Shown here: in pieces, positions 17,901 through 25,114 of the stretch | How the letters are laid out: each line of letters begins with the position of its first letter | Position numbering within the stretch: the stretch's first letter is position 1 | Source of the DNA: Defluviimonas salinarum | GTDB lineage: Bacteria > Pseudomonadota > Alphaproteobacteria > Rhodobacterales > Rhodobacteraceae | Assembly: GCF_026013545.1 (NCBI RefSeq) | Contig: NZ_JAPDOG010000015.1 | Span: 53,589 to 117,588, forward strand | Length of the DNA stretch: 64,000 nucleotides | Direction of reading: 5' to 3' | Notes under the pieces: model-generated | Database searches by the model: none | What the model saw: only the letters and a program-made list of their open reading frames with translations | What the model was told of the DNA's origin: nothing | Program-made: the position numbers and the translations under genes

Positions 17901-18126
17901 GCTGAGCCACGAGACGACCTTCGGCGCACCCTCGACGCAATGGTGGATCGCGCTCTCCTCGGCAATCGTCTTCGGCCTCGCATTCGCGACGATCCTGACG
18001 CTCGTCGTCACGCCGTCGCTCCTGATGCTGACCTCGCGCGGCATGGGGCGGCCCGGTGTCGACAAGCCGAATCCGAAGCGGCGCTGGTTCGGGCTGCTGA
18101 AGGCGCGGGCAAACCCGGCCGAGTGA
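14989..18126 (+). CDS. RND efflux transporter permease (HAE1-type)
   Basis: 1045 residues, usual for inner-membrane AcrB-like pumps: one N-terminal membrane helix, a large periplasmic loop, TM2-TM6, a second large loop and TM8-TM12. The proton-relay aspartates are visible in VGMLVDDAIIVTEYAERR, and the second half has GIIALAGVVVNNNIVLIDTYD. The substrate is unknown. The start at 14989 (MNLVDTAIRNARLTISVLLFLML) is the family-typical N-terminus; a longer frame reading back into the adaptor gene is rejected. Confidence 0.94.
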   Translation: MNLVDTAIRNARLTISVLLFLMLAGAQAYIAIPKEAEPDIQIPIIYVSLSHQGISPEDSERLLLRPMETALKTISGVKEMTATAYQGGGNVLMEFQAGADLNKALDDVRSKVSEAKRDLPDGADEPSVSEVNISEFPVLVVSLAGDVPERILAKAGRELRDRIEEIPGVLDAALQGVRDDLVEVIIDPAKLSSYVLRPDMLTAGVAANNQLIAAGALEGTEGRFAIKVPSLIETVDDVADLPVITNGNATVRVRDLAAIRATHKDPETITRLDGKPAIAIEVSKRIGANLVETVDAVKKVTEEFQKTLPEGTEVSFSQDKSTTIRQMLADLQNSVLTAVILVFIVILYALSGRASLLIGLAIPASFLIGILGLQLAGLTVNIVVLFSLILAVGMLVDDAIIVTEYAERRMAEGMDRREAFSLASRKMAGPVIAATATRVAAFSPLLFWPGIVGEFMKYMPITLIATLSASLVYALLFAPTLGAIIARPVKEEDRSRNSLYMRFVARAIRHPKLVTVTAVAALVAVPYAYGTLGKGVEFFPDVEPDYGLLYVHARGNLSIEEKDVLTREAERRILGWPGIKTVYTRAGQSSGGGSAMGGNVAADVIGVIQYEFIDWRERKNANAILADLREEMQGIPGVEVEVSVPDAGPPTGKAIQIRLSASNPAGLNEAARQIADELAKSPDIIDIDNGLPPPGIDWEIRVDRAAAARYGVSPGGVGAVVQLVTDGLKLSDFRPAGSDDAVDIVLRLPPGQRTISSLDQLRVETAEGPVPIANFVTRKAVPTTGTLTRIDGRRTVTVQAGIREGVQADPIRKTITEKLAASDLEKNGIRWQLAGEDEEQAAAMAFLSKAFLAALFLIFVVLLAQFNRFISVGLIFTAVIMSTIGVFLGLMIMGQPYNIIMTGIGIIALAGVVVNNNIVLIDTYDNLRREGMEKVEAILETCHERARPVVLTAVTAILGVFPIAFGFNLELLSHETTFGAPSTQWWIALSSAIVFGLAFATILTLVVTPSLLMLTSRGMGRPGVDKPNPKRRWFGLLKARANPAE

Positions 18127-18131
18127 CGCTC

Positions 18132-18572
18132 TCAGTCGCGCGCTGCCGAGACAAGCGCCGTCAGCGCTTCGGCAAGGCCGGCCGCGCGCGCCTCGCCGAG
18201 CCGCGCCCTGAGCAGGGCGTCGAACCGGATCGCCTCGGCAGCAAGGGCGTCGTAGACCTCGCGCCCCGAAGGCGTCAGCGACAGGGCCTCTGCGCGGCGA
18301 TCCTCGGCCACCGCGCCGCGTATCAGCCAGCCGCGATCCTCCAGCGCCTGAACCGAGCGCGACACGCCGGTCTTCTCCTCCATCGCCCGCCGGCAGATCT
18401 CGGCCGCCGTCATCGCGCCGAACCGGCCGAGATGCGCCATGACCCGCCACTGGGTCCGGGTCATGGCGTAGCGGCCACGATAGGCCGCCGCGAATTCCCT
18501 CCCGGTCGTTTCGGCCGCCTGATTGAGGAGATAGGGCAGAAAGCCCTCCAGATCGAATTCCGTTCCTGCCAT
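18132..18572 (-). CDS. MarR-family regulator, probable repressor of the homogentisate genes
   Basis: 146 residues with a central winged HTH ([47 protein letters not shown]) and the usual flanking dimer helices. It is divergent from hmgA with an 89-base gap containing a GTTGC-N4-GCAAC palindrome. By analogy with HmgR-type control of homogentisate genes in other bacteria, it probably represses hmgA-maiA-fahA until an aromatic intermediate binds; that role is inferred from position. Confidence 0.88.
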   Translation of the reverse strand: MAGTEFDLEGFLPYLLNQAAETTGREFAAAYRGRYAMTRTQWRVMAHLGRFGAMTAAEICRRAMEEKTGVSRSVQALEDRGWLIRGAVAEDRRAEALSLTPSGREVYDALAAEAIRFDALLRARLGEARAAGLAEALTALVSAARD

Positions 18573-18602
18573 CGCCGTCTCCTTCCTTTCCGGTCTACCG
18601 CT

Positions 18603-18638
18603 TGATTGTTGCCAATGCAACCGTTACAAGTGCAACAA
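18603..18638 (+). promoter_or_regulatory. hmgA promoter with embedded MarR-type operator
   Basis: TTGATT (18603-18608) and TACAAG (18625-18630) with a 16-base spacer form a plausible promoter. A perfect GTTGC-CAAT-GCAAC palindrome (18608-18621) lies within the spacer, and a further GCAACAA half-site (18632-18638) mirrors TTGTTGC (18606-18612). A repressor bound here would block RNA polymerase. hmgA has a good ribosome site, GGAGG, shortly before its ATG. Confidence 0.55.
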
Positions 18639-18661
18639 AATCTCGAGTCGGAGGGCGTGCC

Positions 18662-20014
18662 ATGGACGGTCAGATTCAAGCCAACACCAGCATGAAGGAC
18701 GTGGTGGTCGACACGAACTACATGCCGGGCTTCGGCAACGATTTCGAAACCGAGGCGCTGCCCGGCGCCCTGCCGCAGGGTATGAACAGCCCCCAGAAAT
18801 GCAACTACGGGCTTTACGGCGAGCAGCTCACCGGCACCGCCTTCACCGCGCCGAGCCATCAGAACGAGCGCACCTGGTGCTACCGCATCCGCCCCTCGGT
18901 CAAGCATTCGGGCCGCTACGCGAAGATCGAGCTCCCGTACTGGAAGACCGCGCCGCATGTCGTGGATGACGTGATCTCGCTCGGCCAGTACCGCTGGGAT
19001 CCGGTGCCGCATGCGGGCGAGGCGCTCACCTGGCTCACCGGCATGCGGACGATGACCACGGCGGGCGACGTGAACACCCAAGTCGGCATGGCGAGCCACA
19101 TCTACCTTGTCACCGCCTCGATGGAGGATGCCTATTTCTACTCGGCCGACAGCGAGCTTCTCGTCGTGCCGCAGGAAGGCCGCCTGCGCTTCGCGACCGA
19201 GCTTGGCGTGATCGACCTCGGCCCGCAGGAGATCGCCATCCTGCCGCGCGGTCTCCTTTACCGGGTGGAGCTTCTCGACGGCCCGGCGCGCGGCTTCGTC
19301 TGCGAGAACTACGGTCAGAAGTTCGAGCTGCCCGGCCGCGGCCCGATCGGCGCCAACTGCATGGCCAACCGGCGCGACTTCAAGACCCCGGTGGCGGCCT
19401 TCGAGGACCGCGAGGTGCCCTCGACCATCACGGTGAAATGGTGCGGCCAGTTCCACGAGACGAAAATCGGCCACAGCCCACTCGACGTCGTCGCCTGGCA
19501 CGGCAACTACGCGCCCTGCAAATACGACCTGCGCACCTACTGCCCGGTCGGCGCGATCCTCTTCGACCACCCGGATCCTTCGATCTTCACGGTTCTGACC
19601 GCGCCCTCCGGCGTCGAGGGCACCGCGAATATCGATTTTGTGCTCTTCCGAGAACGCTGGATGGTGGCGGAAAACACCTTCCGCCCGCCCTGGTACCACA
19701 AGAACGTCATGTCCGAGCTGATGGGCAACATCTACGGCGTCTATGACGCCAAGCCCAAGGGCTTCGTTCCGGGCGGCATGAGCCTTCACAACATGATGCT
19801 GCCGCATGGGCCGGACCTGAACGCCTTCGAGGGCGCCTCGAACGCCGATCTCGGGCCGGAAAAGCTCGACAACACCATGTCCTTCATGTTCGAGACGCGC
19901 TTTCCCCAGCACCTGACGGAGTTTGCCGCGAAGGAGGCGCCCTTGCAGGACGACTACATCGACTGCTGGACCTCGCTGGAGAAGAAGTTCGACGGCACGC
20001 CCGGCGTCAAGTGA
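18662..20014 (+). CDS. hmgA: Homogentisate 1,2-dioxygenase
   Basis: 450 residues. Fe(II)-dependent ring cleavage of homogentisate to maleylacetoacetate, in tyrosine/phenylalanine breakdown. Family stretches include [36 protein letters not shown] and, near the C-terminus, [20 protein letters not shown], which carries iron-binding His and Glu residues. [16 protein letters not shown] contains the third ligand His. The ATG at 18662 follows a GGAGG site. Its stop overlaps the next gene's start by one base, so the three catabolic genes form one operon. Confidence 0.97.
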   Translation: MDGQIQANTSMKDVVVDTNYMPGFGNDFETEALPGALPQGMNSPQKCNYGLYGEQLTGTAFTAPSHQNERTWCYRIRPSVKHSGRYAKIELPYWKTAPHVVDDVISLGQYRWDPVPHAGEALTWLTGMRTMTTAGDVNTQVGMASHIYLVTASMEDAYFYSADSELLVVPQEGRLRFATELGVIDLGPQEIAILPRGLLYRVELLDGPARGFVCENYGQKFELPGRGPIGANCMANRRDFKTPVAAFEDREVPSTITVKWCGQFHETKIGHSPLDVVAWHGNYAPCKYDLRTYCPVGAILFDHPDPSIFTVLTAPSGVEGTANIDFVLFRERWMVAENTFRPPWYHKNVMSELMGNIYGVYDAKPKGFVPGGMSLHNMMLPHGPDLNAFEGASNADLGPEKLDNTMSFMFETRFPQHLTEFAAKEAPLQDDYIDCWTSLEKKFDGTPGVK

Positions 20015-20658
20015 TGCGGCTCTACTCCTATTGGCGCTCGACCGCCGCCTACCGCGTCCGGATCGCGCTGAACCTCAAGGGGGTCCCGTATGACTCGGTC
20101 CCGGTCGATCTGGTCGCAGGCGGCGGCGCACAGCACGCGCCGGACTATGTGACGCTGAACCCCGCCCATCTGGTGCCGACGCTGGTGATGGATGATGGCA
20201 CCGCGCTCACCCAGTCGCTCGCGATCATCGACTGGCTGGACGCGACGCATCCCCCGCCGCCGCTCCTGCCCGCCGATCACAACCTGCGCGCCCGCATCCT
20301 CGCGGCGGCGCATCTCGTTGCGATGGACATCCACCCCGTCAACAATCTCCGCGTCATGCAGGAGCTCGAACGCCGCTTCGGCGCGGGTGCGGAGGAGAAG
20401 GCCGACTGGATGCGCCACTGGATGCGGATCGGCTTTGACGCGCTTGAACGCATGGTCGCGCCGGACACGCCCTTCGCCTTCACCGACGCCCCCACGCTCG
20501 CCGACATCTGCCTCGTCGCGCAGATCTACAACGCCCGCCGCTGGGGCCTCGACCTCGGCCCCTACCCGCGTCTCGCGGCCATTGACGCCGCGGCCCGCGC
20601 CCTTCCCGCCTTCGCCAAGGCCGCGCCCGAGGCGCAGCCGGACGCCCCGCAAAGCTGA
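20014..20658 (+). CDS. maiA: Maleylacetoacetate isomerase (zeta-class GST)
   Basis: 214 residues. Glutathione-dependent cis-trans isomerisation of maleylacetoacetate to fumarylacetoacetate. The N-terminus RLYSYWRSTAAYRVRIALNLKG has the zeta-class SSxxxxRVRIAL-type active-site motif (here STAAYRVRIAL), and NPAHLVPTLVMDDGTALTQSLAIIDWLD is the glutathione-binding strand-turn region. The C-terminal all-helical domain is complete. The ATG at 20014 overlaps the last base of the hmgA stop; a GTG three bases earlier is also possible. Confidence 0.95.
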   Translation: MRLYSYWRSTAAYRVRIALNLKGVPYDSVPVDLVAGGGAQHAPDYVTLNPAHLVPTLVMDDGTALTQSLAIIDWLDATHPPPPLLPADHNLRARILAAAHLVAMDIHPVNNLRVMQELERRFGAGAEEKADWMRHWMRIGFDALERMVAPDTPFAFTDAPTLADICLVAQIYNARRWGLDLGPYPRLAAIDAAARALPAFAKAAPEAQPDAPQS

Positions 20659-20666
20659 GGACCCCG

Positions 20667-21953
20667 ATGCCGCTTCTGAAATCCTGGATCGACAGCGCCA
20701 ACGCCCCCGAGGGACCGTTCCCGCTCAACAACCTGCCCTACGGCGTCTTCTCGACCGGGGCCGAGGAGCCGCGCTGCGGCACCGCGATCGGCGCGATGAT
20801 CCTCGACCTCGCCGCGCTGGAGGAGGAGGGAATCCTGACGGCGGCCGAGGCCCCGGTCCTCGACGTGCCTTTCTGGAACGACTTCATGGAGCTTGGCCCG
20901 GAGATCTGGGAAAGCTATCGCGCGAAGCTCCAGCAACTGCTTTCGGCCGAGGCGCCACCCGAGACCCGTGCCCTGATCGAGCCCCATCTGGTGCCGATGG
21001 AGGCGGCCGAACTGCACCTGCCCTTCCTCGTCTCCGAATACACCGACTTCTATGCCGGCCGGCACCACGCCGAAAACGTCGGCACCATGTTCCGGGGCCC
21101 TGAGAACGCGCTGCCGCCGAACTGGCTCTCGATCCCGATCGGCTACAATGGCCGGGCTTCCTCGGTCGTCGTCTCCGGAACGCCGGTGCGCCGGCCCTGG
21201 GGGCAGGTGAAGGGGCCGGAGGACGACCTGCCCCGCTTCGCGCCGTCCGCCCGTTTCGACATCGAGCTGGAGCTTGGCGCGGTGATCGGCCAGCCTTCCG
21301 AAGGGCCGGTGACGGTGGCCGAGGCCGACCGGATGATCTTCGGCTATGTGCTCCTCAACGACTGGTCGGCGCGCGACATCCAGGCTTGGGAATACCAGCC
21401 CTTGGGCCCATTCCAGGCCAAGGCCACGGCGACGACGATCAGCCCGTGGATCGTCACCAAGGCAGCGCTCGCCCCCTTCCGCGTCGACACCCCTGATCGC
21501 GACTGCCCGCTCCTGCCCTACCTTCAGGAGCCGGGTCCGATGCTCTACGACATCAGTCTTGAAGTCGCGCTCGCGCCCGCCGGGAAGACGCCGACCACCA
21601 TCGCGCGCACCAACTACCGCGAGATGTACTATTCCGCCGCCCAGCAGCTCGCCCATCACACGACCTGCGGCTGCCCGATGAACGTGGGCGACCTTCTCGG
21701 CTCCGGCACGATCTCCGGCCCCGCGAACGACAGCCGCGGCTCGCTTCTGGAACTGACCTGGGGCGGCAAGGAACCGATCACGCTCGCAACCGGCGAGATC
21801 CGCCGCTTCATCGAGGACGGCGACACACTGGCTTTGACGGGTGGAGCCGAAGGTGATGGCTACCGGATCGGCTTCGGCCGCTGCGCCGGCATGGTTCTCG
21901 AAGCCCTTGCGGACCCTTATGCCGGTTCATCGAGCGTGAAACGCGGCCAATGA
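20667..21953 (+). CDS. fahA: Fumarylacetoacetase
   Basis: 428 residues. Hydrolyses fumarylacetoacetate to fumarate and acetoacetate, ending the homogentisate route. N-terminal FAH SH3-like domain (FPLNNLPYGVFST), then the catalytic domain with FLVSEYTDFYAGRHHAENVG, LPPNWLSIPIGYNGRASSVV, FDIELELGAVIG, and NDWSARDIQAWEYQPLGPF that binds the metal. It starts eight bases after maiA. No hppD or transaminase gene is in the window, so upstream steps are encoded elsewhere. Confidence 0.97.
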   Translation: MPLLKSWIDSANAPEGPFPLNNLPYGVFSTGAEEPRCGTAIGAMILDLAALEEEGILTAAEAPVLDVPFWNDFMELGPEIWESYRAKLQQLLSAEAPPETRALIEPHLVPMEAAELHLPFLVSEYTDFYAGRHHAENVGTMFRGPENALPPNWLSIPIGYNGRASSVVVSGTPVRRPWGQVKGPEDDLPRFAPSARFDIELELGAVIGQPSEGPVTVAEADRMIFGYVLLNDWSARDIQAWEYQPLGPFQAKATATTISPWIVTKAALAPFRVDTPDRDCPLLPYLQEPGPMLYDISLEVALAPAGKTPTTIARTNYREMYYSAAQQLAHHTTCGCPMNVGDLLGSGTISGPANDSRGSLLELTWGGKEPITLATGEIRRFIEDGDTLALTGGAEGDGYRIGFGRCAGMVLEALADPYAGSSSVKRGQ

Positions 21954-21959
21954 GAACCG

Positions 21960-22154
21960 CTACCCCGCTGAGAGGCTGATCAGGATGAACAGTCCCGCGA
22001 AGGCACAGGTTTCCATGACGGGAAGCGCCGAACCGATCCGGCAGGATGCCGCGGCGATGTCACGCAGACCCGCGGCCGCGAACCTCATACCGTTCGCACC
22101 GCCACGCCTGCGATCCTTTGCGACGCAGCGGGAATACACCCTTTGTTCACTCAT
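21960..22154 (-). CDS. Possible small protein, 64 residues, hydrophobic C-terminus
   Basis: In the 330-base gap between fahA and spoVR (which converge), the minus strand can encode MSEQRVYSRCVAKDRR... ending in CAFAGLFILISLSAG. It is basic at the N-terminus with one hydrophobic C-terminal segment. A weak GGTGG site lies before the ATG at 22154. The AT-rich patch at about 22150-22225 lies just upstream of it and is unusual between convergent genes, which favours a real promoter here. A 66-residue frame on the opposite strand overlaps it and only one can be right. No family is recognised. Confidence 0.3.
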   Translation of the reverse strand: MSEQRVYSRCVAKDRRRGGANGMRFAAAGLRDIAAASCRIGSALPVMETCAFAGLFILISLSAG

Positions 22155-22283
22155 ACTAACCACCGTTACTTTTTTTACCGATTAACACTACATAAACTAC
22201 TTCATACGAGTAGTAACCGCAACTTATTGGGGGTTACACGGCCGATTCGTTCCCGCGGCGTCATCAATACCGCGGAATCCGGT

Positions 22284-23780
22284 TTACTCGCTCCGGATCT
22301 CGTCGAGCGCCACTTCGTAGCCCCAAAGCTGCCCCAGATAGCCGAGCGTCGCATCGCGGGTCGCCGGGTCAAGCGGTACGCCGTCCCGCTGAATGTGGCG
22401 CAGCCTTAGCCGCCGGTCGCCGAGCAGGTCAACGTCCGAGACATGGATATCGGGATCGTTGACCGAGACATCGAGACTGCGCGCAAGCGCGGCGCGCAGC
22501 TCGCGATAACCGCGTTCGTCATGGATCGCGTTTACGGTGTAGAACGGATCGCCCTCGTCGTCGGTCAGCGCGAACATGCGGTAGTCGCGCATAACCTTCG
22601 GGCTGAGGAACTGCTGCACGAAGCTTTCGTCGCGGTAATTCGCCCAGGCGTCTTTCAGAACTCCGCGCCAGTCCTTCGCGCCGGCAATGTCGGGGAACCA
22701 CTCGCGATCCTCCTCGGTCGGTGCCTCGCAGATGCGGCGGATGTCCTGCATCATCGCGAAACCGATCGCATAGGGGTTGAAGGTCGCATGACCCGGCGTG
22801 CCGTAACCCGGCTGGGTCACCACGTTGGTGTGGTTGTGCAGGATCTCGAGCATCGCGCCGTCGGTCAGCTGCCCCGCATCGTGCAGCGCGTTGGTGATGT
22901 AGTAGTGCACGAAGCAGGCGCAGCCCTCGTTCATCACCTTGGTCTGGCGCTGGGGATAGAAATACTGCGCGATGTTGCGAACGATGCGCAGCACCTCGCG
23001 CTGCCAGGGCTTCAGGATCGGGCTGTGGCGTTCGAGGAAGTAGAGGAGGTTCTCTTCCGGCAGGCCCATCCGGCGCTTGCGCTCGCGCACCTCCTCGTCG
23101 GCCTCGCTCGGCCGGACCGCCCGGTCCAGCGTGTCCCACAGGTAATTGGCCGACCGCTCCTCCTCCTCCTGGCGCTCGCGGCGCCGCGCCGCCTCCTCGC
23201 GCAGCGAGGCGGAGGGCAGCCGGCGGTGGCGAAAGACGCTCGCCGGCATCAGCGCATGGGCCGCGTCAAGAAGATGCTCGACCTCGCGCGCGCCGTAACG
23301 CTCCTCGCACTGGGTGACATAGGTGCGGGCATAGTCGAGATAGTCGAGGATGCCGTCGGCATCGGTCCATTGCCGGAAGAGGTGGTTGTTCCTGAAGAAA
23401 TGGTTGTGGCCGAAGGCCGCATGGGCGATCACCAGCGCCTGCAGCGCCATCGTGTTGTCTTCCATGCAGTAGCTGATGCAGGGATTGGAGTTGATGACGA
23501 TCTCGTAGGCGAGCCCCTGCGCGCCCTTCCGGTAGAGCTGCTCGTCGTGCATGAAGCGTTTGCCGAAGGACCAGTGGTGGTACATCAGCGGCATGCCGAT
23601 CGAGGAATAGGCATCCAGCATCTGTTCGGAGGAGATGATCTCGACCTGGTTGGGATAGGTGTTGAGCTCCAACTCCTCCGCCGCGACCTTGGCGATCGCG
23701 TCATAGCTGCGGCGGAGCGTGTCGAAATCCCACTCGGCCCCCTCGAACAGGGGCGTTGCGGCGCGAACGGTCCTGGCCAT
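22284..23780 (-). CDS. SpoVR family protein (YcgB-like)
   Basis: 498 residues. SpoVR proteins accompany PrkA and the DUF444 protein in many bacteria and belong to a conserved stress/stationary-phase set; biochemical activity is not established. Motifs: LELNTYPNQVEIISSEQMLDAY, MPLMYHHWSFGKRF, INSNPCISYCMEDNTM, GHNHFF and a C-terminal half with GYGTPGHATFNPYAIGFAMMQDI, all typical. The ATG at 23780 begins one base after the DUF444 stop (TGACATG); a GTG at 23789 is less likely. Confidence 0.95.
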   Translation of the reverse strand: MARTVRAATPLFEGAEWDFDTLRRSYDAIAKVAAEELELNTYPNQVEIISSEQMLDAYSSIGMPLMYHHWSFGKRFMHDEQLYRKGAQGLAYEIVINSNPCISYCMEDNTMALQALVIAHAAFGHNHFFRNNHLFRQWTDADGILDYLDYARTYVTQCEERYGAREVEHLLDAAHALMPASVFRHRRLPSASLREEAARRRERQEEEERSANYLWDTLDRAVRPSEADEEVRERKRRMGLPEENLLYFLERHSPILKPWQREVLRIVRNIAQYFYPQRQTKVMNEGCACFVHYYITNALHDAGQLTDGAMLEILHNHTNVVTQPGYGTPGHATFNPYAIGFAMMQDIRRICEAPTEEDREWFPDIAGAKDWRGVLKDAWANYRDESFVQQFLSPKVMRDYRMFALTDDEGDPFYTVNAIHDERGYRELRAALARSLDVSVNDPDIHVSDVDLLGDRRLRLRHIQRDGVPLDPATRDATLGYLGQLWGYEVALDEIRSE

Positions 23781-23781
23781 G

Positions 23782-25095
23782 TCAGACACCCTCCGGCTTC
23801 TTGGAGAAGAGCTCGCGGAATACCGGGTAGATGTCGGGCGGGCTCGCGATCCGCTTCATCGCGAAGTTCGGCCACTCCTCGGCCACCCCGCGATAGGCGC
23901 GCCACAGCTCCATGCCGTTCGCCTCGCTGTTCATGAGCTGGGACTCGTTTTCCTCGAGGATCTCGATATAGGCGAAGTACTGGCAGAGCCGCATCAGCTC
24001 GTTGCCAAGGATGTCGGCGCAGGTGGCGGAATCGCCGCCGAAATTCTCGCCGTCCGAGGCCTGCGCGGCGTAGATGTTCCACTCTCCGGGCGGGTAGCGC
24101 GCCTCGATAACAGCCTGCATCTCTTTCAGCGCGCTCGAGACCACGGTGCCGCCGGTCTGGCGGGAATGGAAGAAGGTCTCCTCGTCGACCTCGCTCGCGA
24201 CTTGGGTATGGCGGATGAAGACCAGTTCGATCTTGTCGTAGCGCTGGCGCAGGAACAGGTGCAGGAGCACGAAGAACCGCTTGGCCAGATCCTTCTCGCG
24301 CTCCCCCATCGACGCCGAGACATCCATGAGGCAGAACATCACTGCCGCCGAGGCTGGCTCCGGCCGCCGCTCGAAATGCTTGTAGCGCACATCGAGGGGA
24401 TCAACATAGGGGATCATCCGCCGCAGGCGCAGGACCCGGTCGAGCTCGGCGCGAAGCTCCAGAAGTTCCTTTCGCTCTACCGGGCTCGGCTTCTCGAGCG
24501 CTTCGAGCGCCTCGATCCGCTCCATCATCTCGCGGGTCTTGCGGGTCTTCGGCCGTCTGAGCGCGAGCCGCCGCCCGAAGGCGTTGCGCATTGTCCGCGC
24601 GACCGAGAGGTTGGCCGGCGCGCCGGTCACCGCGTAGCCCATGCGATGCGGCCTCGTCGCGGCGGTCTCCTTGAGGCTGCGCTTGACGAGGTCGGGAAGC
24701 TCCAGATCCTCGAAGAACATGTCGAGGAACTCGTCGCGCGACAGCACGAACAGGAAATCGTCGTCGCCCTCGCCGTCGTCGGAGCCCTCGCGTCCGCGCC
24801 CGCCCGCGCCGCCGCCGGTCGGCTTCTCTATCCGGTCGCCGGTCTGGAAGTTGCGGTTGCCGGTCAGCACCCGCTCGCGGTGCCCGCCCTGTTCTGCGGG
24901 CCGGAAGCTCGGCTCGGAGATGCCCTCGGCGGGAACCGAGACCTTCTCCTCGCGGTCGACATCGGCGATGGAGCGGCGGCGGACGCTCTCGTCCACCGCC
25001 TTCTTGACTGCGGCGCGCACACGCCCGATGAACCGTCGCCGGTTGCTGTGGCTCTTGTCCTTCGGGTTCAGGCGGCGGTCGACGAAATGGGGCAT
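23782..25095 (-). CDS. yeaH: DUF444 family protein (YeaH-like) with von Willebrand A-type fold
   Basis: 437 residues. N-terminal PHFVDRRLNPKDKSHSNRRRFIGR is the family start. A Gly/Asp-rich linker follows, and the C-terminal half has a VWA-like domain with the metal-site DVSASM (MIDAS DxSxS) and RHTQVASEVDEETFF. It is predicted to work with the PrkA kinase and SpoVR; the operon order prkA-yeaH-spoVR is the common arrangement. Its role in stress tolerance is known only in outline for Enterobacteria. Confidence 0.94.
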   Translation of the reverse strand: MPHFVDRRLNPKDKSHSNRRRFIGRVRAAVKKAVDESVRRRSIADVDREEKVSVPAEGISEPSFRPAEQGGHRERVLTGNRNFQTGDRIEKPTGGGAGGRGREGSDDGEGDDDFLFVLSRDEFLDMFFEDLELPDLVKRSLKETAATRPHRMGYAVTGAPANLSVARTMRNAFGRRLALRRPKTRKTREMMERIEALEALEKPSPVERKELLELRAELDRVLRLRRMIPYVDPLDVRYKHFERRPEPASAAVMFCLMDVSASMGEREKDLAKRFFVLLHLFLRQRYDKIELVFIRHTQVASEVDEETFFHSRQTGGTVVSSALKEMQAVIEARYPPGEWNIYAAQASDGENFGGDSATCADILGNELMRLCQYFAYIEILEENESQLMNSEANGMELWRAYRGVAEEWPNFAMKRIASPPDIYPVFRELFSKKPEGV

Positions 25096-25114
25096 GGCTT
25101 AGCCCTCCTTTCTC

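Noticed and set aside
15373..18450. A 1025-codon minus-strand frame
   Set aside because: Antisense to the RND pump gene, which has clear family motifs; the shadow has no recognisable domain.
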